DNA from: Sphaeramia orbicularis | Taxonomy: Eukaryota > Chordata > Actinopteri > Kurtiformes > Apogonidae | Direction of reading: 5' to 3' | NCBI RefSeq assembly: GCF_902148855.1 | Contig: NC_043964.1 | Span: 23,224,285 to 23,288,284, forward strand | Length of the DNA: 64,000 bases | In this document: positions 59,507 through 64,000 of the stretch, piece by piece | How positions within the stretch are numbered: position 1 is the first letter of the stretch | How the letters are laid out: every line of letters begins with the position of its first letter | Position numbers and translations under genes: made by a program | Notes under the pieces: model-generated | What the model saw: the letters and a program-made list of their open reading frames with translations, nothing else | The model's database searches: none | Told to the model about the DNA's origin: nothing

Positions 59507-60358
59507 ATGGGGGATTCTTTCTTCAACTGCTGTTATGTCCCACCCCATCCTCCAGGCGAGGAGGAGCTCCGCAGGTCCAGACGCACGGAGATCATGGCCT
59601 CCCAGTCCACCCACATCCCCAACGACAAGCGCTTCCTCATCTTCTTTGACTTTGATGAGACCATCGTGGATGAAACCAGTGATGACGTAGTGGTGCAGGC
59701 GGCCCCGGGTCAGCACCTGCCCGGGTGGCTGAAGGACACCTACCAGCCCGGGAGGTACAACGAGTACATGCAGCGCGTCCTGGCCTTCCTGGCGGAGCAG
59801 GGCGTCACTGAGAGCGACATCCGGGGCGTGATGGAGAAGATCCCCGCCACACCCGGGATGCTGACCCTCTTCCAGTACCTCCGCAACCGCCCCCAGGACT
59901 TTGAGGTGGTCCTGGTGTCCGATGCCAACACCTTCTTCATTGAGTCGTGGTTGCGCAGGGCCGGTGCGCGTCCGCTCTTCCACCGCATCTTCACCAACCC
60001 GGCCACCTTCAACAAAGACGGGCGTCTGGTGATGCGGCCTTTCCACTCCCACGACTGCCCGAGATGTCCCGATAACATGTGCAAGCAGGTGGTCGTCAGG
60101 GACTACGTGGCGCGCAGGACGCAGGAGCGGGGCCGCGCGTATCAGAGGGTCTTCTACGTAGGGGACGGTGCCAATGACTTCTGCCCCGCGCTCATCCTCG
60201 GGCCCCGTGACGTGGCCTTCTCCCGACGGGACTTCCCCATGCACCGGCTGATCCTGGAGACCCACGAGGCCATGCCGGGGGAGTTCAAGGCGGTCACGGT
60301 GCCGTGGGTGAGCGCGGAGGAGGTGGTGCAGCGGCTGAGGAGGCTGGTGGTGGAGTAG
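59507..60358 (+). CDS. phospho1: Phosphoethanolamine/phosphocholine phosphatase PHOSPHO1
   Basis: One uninterrupted frame of 283 residues, against 267 in human. It is a HAD-superfamily phosphatase that releases phosphate from phosphocholine and phosphoethanolamine in matrix vesicles during bone and cartilage mineralisation. HAD motif I is FFDFDETIVDE, with the nucleophile at Asp48 and the acid/base at Asp50. Motif II is VVLVSDANTFF (Ser138). The Cys-rich FHSHDCPRCPDNMCK segment is at 179-193. The metal-binding YVGDGANDFCP is at 217-227. The N-terminus MGDSFFNCCYVPPHPPGEEE differs from human, as in other fish. The ATG is the first in this frame after an upstream stop. A 12-codon upstream ORF (59444-59482) sits in the leader. 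The coding region is strikingly GC-rich compared with its surroundings. The paralogue PHOSPHO2 is excluded by the much better match to PHOSPHO1. Confidence 0.96.
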   Translation: MGDSFFNCCYVPPHPPGEEELRRSRRTEIMASQSTHIPNDKRFLIFFDFDETIVDETSDDVVVQAAPGQHLPGWLKDTYQPGRYNEYMQRVLAFLAEQGVTESDIRGVMEKIPATPGMLTLFQYLRNRPQDFEVVLVSDANTFFIESWLRRAGARPLFHRIFTNPATFNKDGRLVMRPFHSHDCPRCPDNMCKQVVVRDYVARRTQERGRAYQRVFYVGDGANDFCPALILGPRDVAFSRRDFPMHRLILETHEAMPGEFKAVTVPWVSAEEVVQRLRRLVVE

Positions 60359-60730
60359 GAGAGAGGAGGGGGCAGCTCAGGGGGCTTTAGAGACATGACA
60401 GTCTCAATCTCAGGTAAAAGAGTCCCACAAACCATCAGATCATTCAGCTGTGTGTGTTTTTAGTGGATGACGCATTCAGCCTCAGCGTGCCTCAGTCCAG
60501 TTTGTCACGTTTTCACCTCAAAAACACTGGCCTGGTTCAGCATAAGCAGGTTAATGATTATGGAGCCTCTGTGTTTGTGTACAGACAGATATGTAGGGGA
60601 AAGGGGAAGGAATTAAGACTAAGGTGCTTTTTTTTTTTTTTTTTTTCCTTTTTTTCCATCCACCATTTGGAAACTGTGTCAGTTTGGGGGAAATCCGTGT
60701 GAATAAAAGCCTTAATAGCAATATTTATGA
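60359..60730 (+). terminator. phospho1: phospho1 3' UTR and polyadenylation signal
   Basis: AATAAA at 60702-60707 follows the stop by about 345 nt. The UTR contains a T-rich tract near 60628-60655. Confidence 0.7.
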
Positions 60731-61125
60731 ACAGACAGTGTCAGCCAGTTTAGTGGTTGTCACTAAATAACAAGTGTGTTTTATCACAAGCAGCACTTTT
60801 ACAATACAAAAGAATACACTCTAATAATCTATATAAATTAAATGTGTTATTGGGCATTTAGTAGAGCCAAGAATATGAAGAAGCAGTATTTTATAAACAT
60901 GTAGCTATCTCAGAAATGTCCAGGATTCTGTCTTGGGTGTGTGTTTGTGTAACTTGCCTGTCTGTTACTGTACTGTATGTCTTTGCTGTAAAACTGAATG
61001 ATTTATTAACACCAGCAGGAATAAAGCCATAAACTGAAGACCTTGCCTGCATGTGTCTGAGTTTATCACCTGGTCCAAGAGGAAGAATTTCATCAAAAAT
61101 GACCAAACACAATAAATGAATTCAA

Positions 61126-61949
61126 CCCTTTCATGCATTGTGGTCACTACATTGGACGGTTATTCTACAGCTGTTCTGTTGTTTATTCATGGGTTTGGTT
61201 GTTTTAGTTCCATATCAGCCAACACAGTGGAGCTTATGCATCATCCCAAACACTACAATTCATACAATTATTGTAACTTTGCTGCACTTGATAAACCTGA
61301 TCTACAGTAACATGTTTTAGAGTAAATCAATTACTGATTGATATTAGATTGTAATTAACAGTTTTCTGAAACAAAAAGTTTTTTTTTTTTTGCATATCCT
61401 CCTGAGATCCAGCAATGCATTTTGTTCTCTGTAAGGGACAAAAGTTTGACAGTTTAACTTAAAAAATACTGTCCATTGCAAATGACATTCCATATAAAAT
61501 ATCAATAAATAAAAATTATCTTTTAAAATGTATCTGAAAAAAATGTTGCATTATGCAGTTTCCAATCAAGACAATTTTTTAATGTAAAAAAGCTAAAATT
61601 GTCAGTTTCCTGGGTCTCAGGAGGATATTATCTCCATGAAATGAGTAATAACTAGTATTAGAGTATGAAAAAAATATGAGAAAACTTATGATTAGCACTC
61701 ATTAAAAATGTTTTTATTTCATAGTTTTTACACGGTATATCACTTTCTGATGATGAGTTTTAAATGCACGTTTCTTTGCTTCAAAAATTAAATGCATGGT
61801 GTCCAGCTGAGTGGACATTTTTGTAACTCCACGAAAAATAGGTTCATAAAAAAAATTCAATTGCATTGTTTTTTTCATGCCTAAAGAAGAATAAAAACAC
61901 TCAAGAAAATAATATTGACTAAGGTTCTCAAAATTCATGCATGAAAGGG
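61126..61949. mobile_element. TTAA-flanked piggyBac-like MITE family C, copy 3
   Basis: Left end CCCTTTCATGCATTGTGG, right end CATGCATGAAAGGG. TTAA follows at 61950-61953; the left flank is TCAA, one change from TTAA. It is longer than copies 1 and 2 because of the nested element at 61397-61625. Noncoding. Confidence 0.85.
61397..61625. mobile_element. 229-bp TA-flanked MITE nested in family C copy 3
   Basis: The ends TCCTCCTGAGATCCAG and CTGGGTCTCAGGAGGA are inverted, with TA on each side. Copy 1 of the host MITE (15133) shows the uninterrupted version GCATATTATCTCC of the site, which proves this is an insertion with a TA duplication. Noncoding. Confidence 0.85.
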
Positions 61950-61953
61950 TTAA

Positions 61954-63610
61954 AGAAATGTCATTTGTAGCCAGAAAATGTATATATTTTGGAGGAATAA
62001 TCAGGCCATGGCCTTAGAACATAGTTTTTACTCAAAATAATAGCAAAGTTGAGAGTAACTTAAACATTTTTTAACCTTTACAAAACAAAATATAGTTTAC
62101 ATCCTAAGCACTATCATATAAACTCATAAACCTGGTTAACAATATCATTAATTCTCTGCACACGAGACTTCAAGTGGAGCATTATGTGTGATCTTCACCA
62201 TTAAGTGCCCTCCAGTGGCCAACACTGTGCACTAAAACTTTACGCAAATTGTATTTTTGTATAACCCCCCCCCCCATAGTATTGTAACAAAACTTATATA
62301 TTTTTTGTGTCTTAAATTACCTGGTCAAGTTAATAGATTTATTGACCAAATACTGTTGTGAGTGTAGCTGCTATTTTCAGGATAGATTATTTTCACTGAT
62401 CCAATGTAAAACAGGTTGAAAGTTTGTGAAAGAACTAATAAATATGTATTAAGGCCACAGAACCGAGCAGGTCAGAGCCCATTGACTCCACTTGCTGGAG
62501 TCATTTATTGGTAGTCAACAGGTAATTAGAATACAATATTAATTTGAGCTGCCTTCTATTGGTCAGGCCATGTAACTACATCCAAATACTGTAATAACCC
62601 TTTAAATGAAAATGATGTGTGGACTCACTACTAGCATGAGGAGATCAATGCGCATAATAGAGATCACAAATGATGTTTGTTTCTTTTTTTTGAGGAAAGT
62701 CATTGGCTTTCAAATATATATGAACATTACCAAATACTACCAATATGAACACTACATAATGCAAAGACAGGCATAACGATATAACTAGTAAATGATCTGT
62801 AAATATTATTTTAAAAGTAAAAGATAGAAGCAAAAGAAGCAAAAGTGTAAAAATGCAATATAAATAATGAAAAATAATGAATAATAACAAAATAAATAAA
62901 CACAATAGAACATATACACACTGAATAAAAACACAATGTTATAAAGCAAACTTCAAATACAGTACTAATATGACTGGTGCAAAATGAAAGTGAAGTATTC
63001 TTGAAAATACTTAAAATGACTTAGTAATTTGTACTATATTAGATTAATGATAAGACAACCTTGAAAATGGAACATTGAGATCAGATCAGATCCTGAACTG
63101 CTCTCTGATTATTCCAGAATAAATGATCCCAGAGGAGGAACAAGTGTGTGGGTTCAGAAAAATGTAGAAATACTCAAGAAATACTCAAGAATAAGTCCAG
63201 AATTCTAAATGTAAAAAAGACAGTTTTAATAGGCTATACTTTGTATGCTATATTGTAGATTGGTAATATAGGAACATATTCCAATCTTCCGTGTGGATAA
63301 AGTTACCATCAAATAAATATAGTGAGGAAAAATCATCTTTAGTAGTGTTTATAGCGTTTAGTTCCACTATAAAAAAATTATCTGCTGTGGCAGAGGGGTA
63401 ACGTGTAAATACATATCAATCTGTAACATAACACATATAAACAGTAATGGAGATCGTGCAATGATTGAATGAATGGCTGTGTGTGTTTGTTTTTATTTTT
63501 ATAATTATTTACTTACTATTGTGATGTTTGTGTCTGTGTTATTGTAGTTGTTTTTATTATGCTCTGACTGGTGGGCACTTTTTAATTTCGTTGTACATGT
63601 TTCATGTTAC
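61954..63610. other. AT-rich intergenic DNA right of phospho1
   Basis: Includes a poly-C run of about 10 near 62266 and long A/T-rich stretches. No open frame or element was recognised on either strand. Confidence 0.5.
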
Positions 63611-63611
63611 A

Positions 63612-63880
63612 ATGACAACTAGAAGCACTCGGAGAGCACAGACCTCCGCCAAGGCTGATCAGTGGCGCCCCCCGTGGGCCCCCCCACCCCCGATCACCAC
63701 CAAAATTTAATCATTTCTTCCTTATCCCATTTCCAAAAAACCCTGAAAATTTCATCCAAATCTGTCCATAACTTTTTGAGTTATGTTGCACACTAACGGA
63801 CAGACAAACAAACAGACAAACAAACAAACCCTGGAAAAAACATAACCTCCTTGGCGGAGGTAATAAAGACTATTCTATTC
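63612..63880 (+). repeat. LINE-like 3' tail with inverted ACCTCCGCCAAGG motif
   Basis: ACCTCCGCCAAGG at 63642-63654 is repeated in inverse form at 63849-63861. Between them are TTTCATCCAAATCTGTCCAT and a CAAACAGACAAACAAAC run, and the end runs into AATAAAGACTATTCTATTCT. It resembles dispersed tails of RTE-type LINEs in fish, from memory. Class uncertain. Confidence 0.45.
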
Positions 63881-64000
63881 TAGAACCACCAGGGGCGTTA
63901 GTGAGTCAAAGTTTTGGATGATTTATGCAACAGAAGAAGAAAACCGGAAGTAGCACTTGGTGCGCATGGCGCTATTTGAGACGTTATTTATCTGAACAAA

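Noticed and set aside
59501-60265. Minus-strand open frame of 254 codons opposite phospho1
   Set aside because: GC-rich coding sequence leaves the antisense frame open by composition; no domain and the sense strand is clearly phospho1.

Overview
The window is from a vertebrate nuclear genome and almost certainly a teleost fish, probably a percomorph. Its multi-exon genes have GT-AG introns. The gene order phb - znf652 - phospho1 matches the block around human 17q21.32-33. The spaces between genes are full of small nonautonomous DNA transposons, an L2-type LINE relic and microsatellites, the usual picture in fish. No rRNA, tRNA, CRISPR, prokaryotic or retroviral/LTR feature was recognised.

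Layout. 1-4.2 kb: no clear coding exon, possibly the long 3' UTR of a plus-strand gene entering from the left; by human synteny NGFR is the guess. 4.2-14.6 kb, minus strand: a five-exon gene with an N-terminal RRM/NID-like region, a degenerate RING and a complete Deltex C-terminal (DTC) domain, i.e. a DTX3L-like ubiquitin ligase; its last intron holds an unclassified repeat and a Tc1 relic split by a TTA-flanked MITE. 15.0-17.7 kb: two hAT-like elements end to end, the first carrying further MITEs. 18.4-19.3 kb: local tandem duplication. 20.0-23.9 kb, plus strand: phb (prohibitin 1), six coding exons. 25.4-44 kb, plus strand: znf652, with a GC-rich promoter, a noncoding first exon, five coding exons and a long 3' UTR. 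44-49 kb: mariner and Tc1 relics, unclassified repeats and TTAA-flanked MITEs. 49.3-51.4 kb: tandem array with a period of about 390 bp. 52.1-58.2 kb: nested hAT, TA-flanked and TTAA-flanked elements plus the L2 LINE. 58.5-60.7 kb, plus strand: phospho1, whose coding region lies in one exon. 60.7-64 kb: another TTAA MITE carrying a nested TA-flanked element, AT-rich DNA, and a LINE-like tail.

The host genes are unrelated in function: ubiquitin signalling (DTX3L-like), mitochondrial inner-membrane scaffold (phb), zinc-finger repressor (znf652) and skeletal phosphocholine/phosphoethanolamine phosphatase (phospho1). They sit together through conserved synteny and do not form a pathway. Gene models were assembled by hand from reading frame, splice sites and recalled family sequences. 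All five DTX3L-like exons, all six phb exons and all five znf652 coding exons keep the reading frame across every junction. I found no clear case of a wholly new biological system. The most unusual items are the divergent RING of the DTX3L-like ligase, the 390-bp array, an unclassified repeat with 175-bp internal monomers, and TTAA-flanked MITE families with a filled/empty-site pair inside this window.
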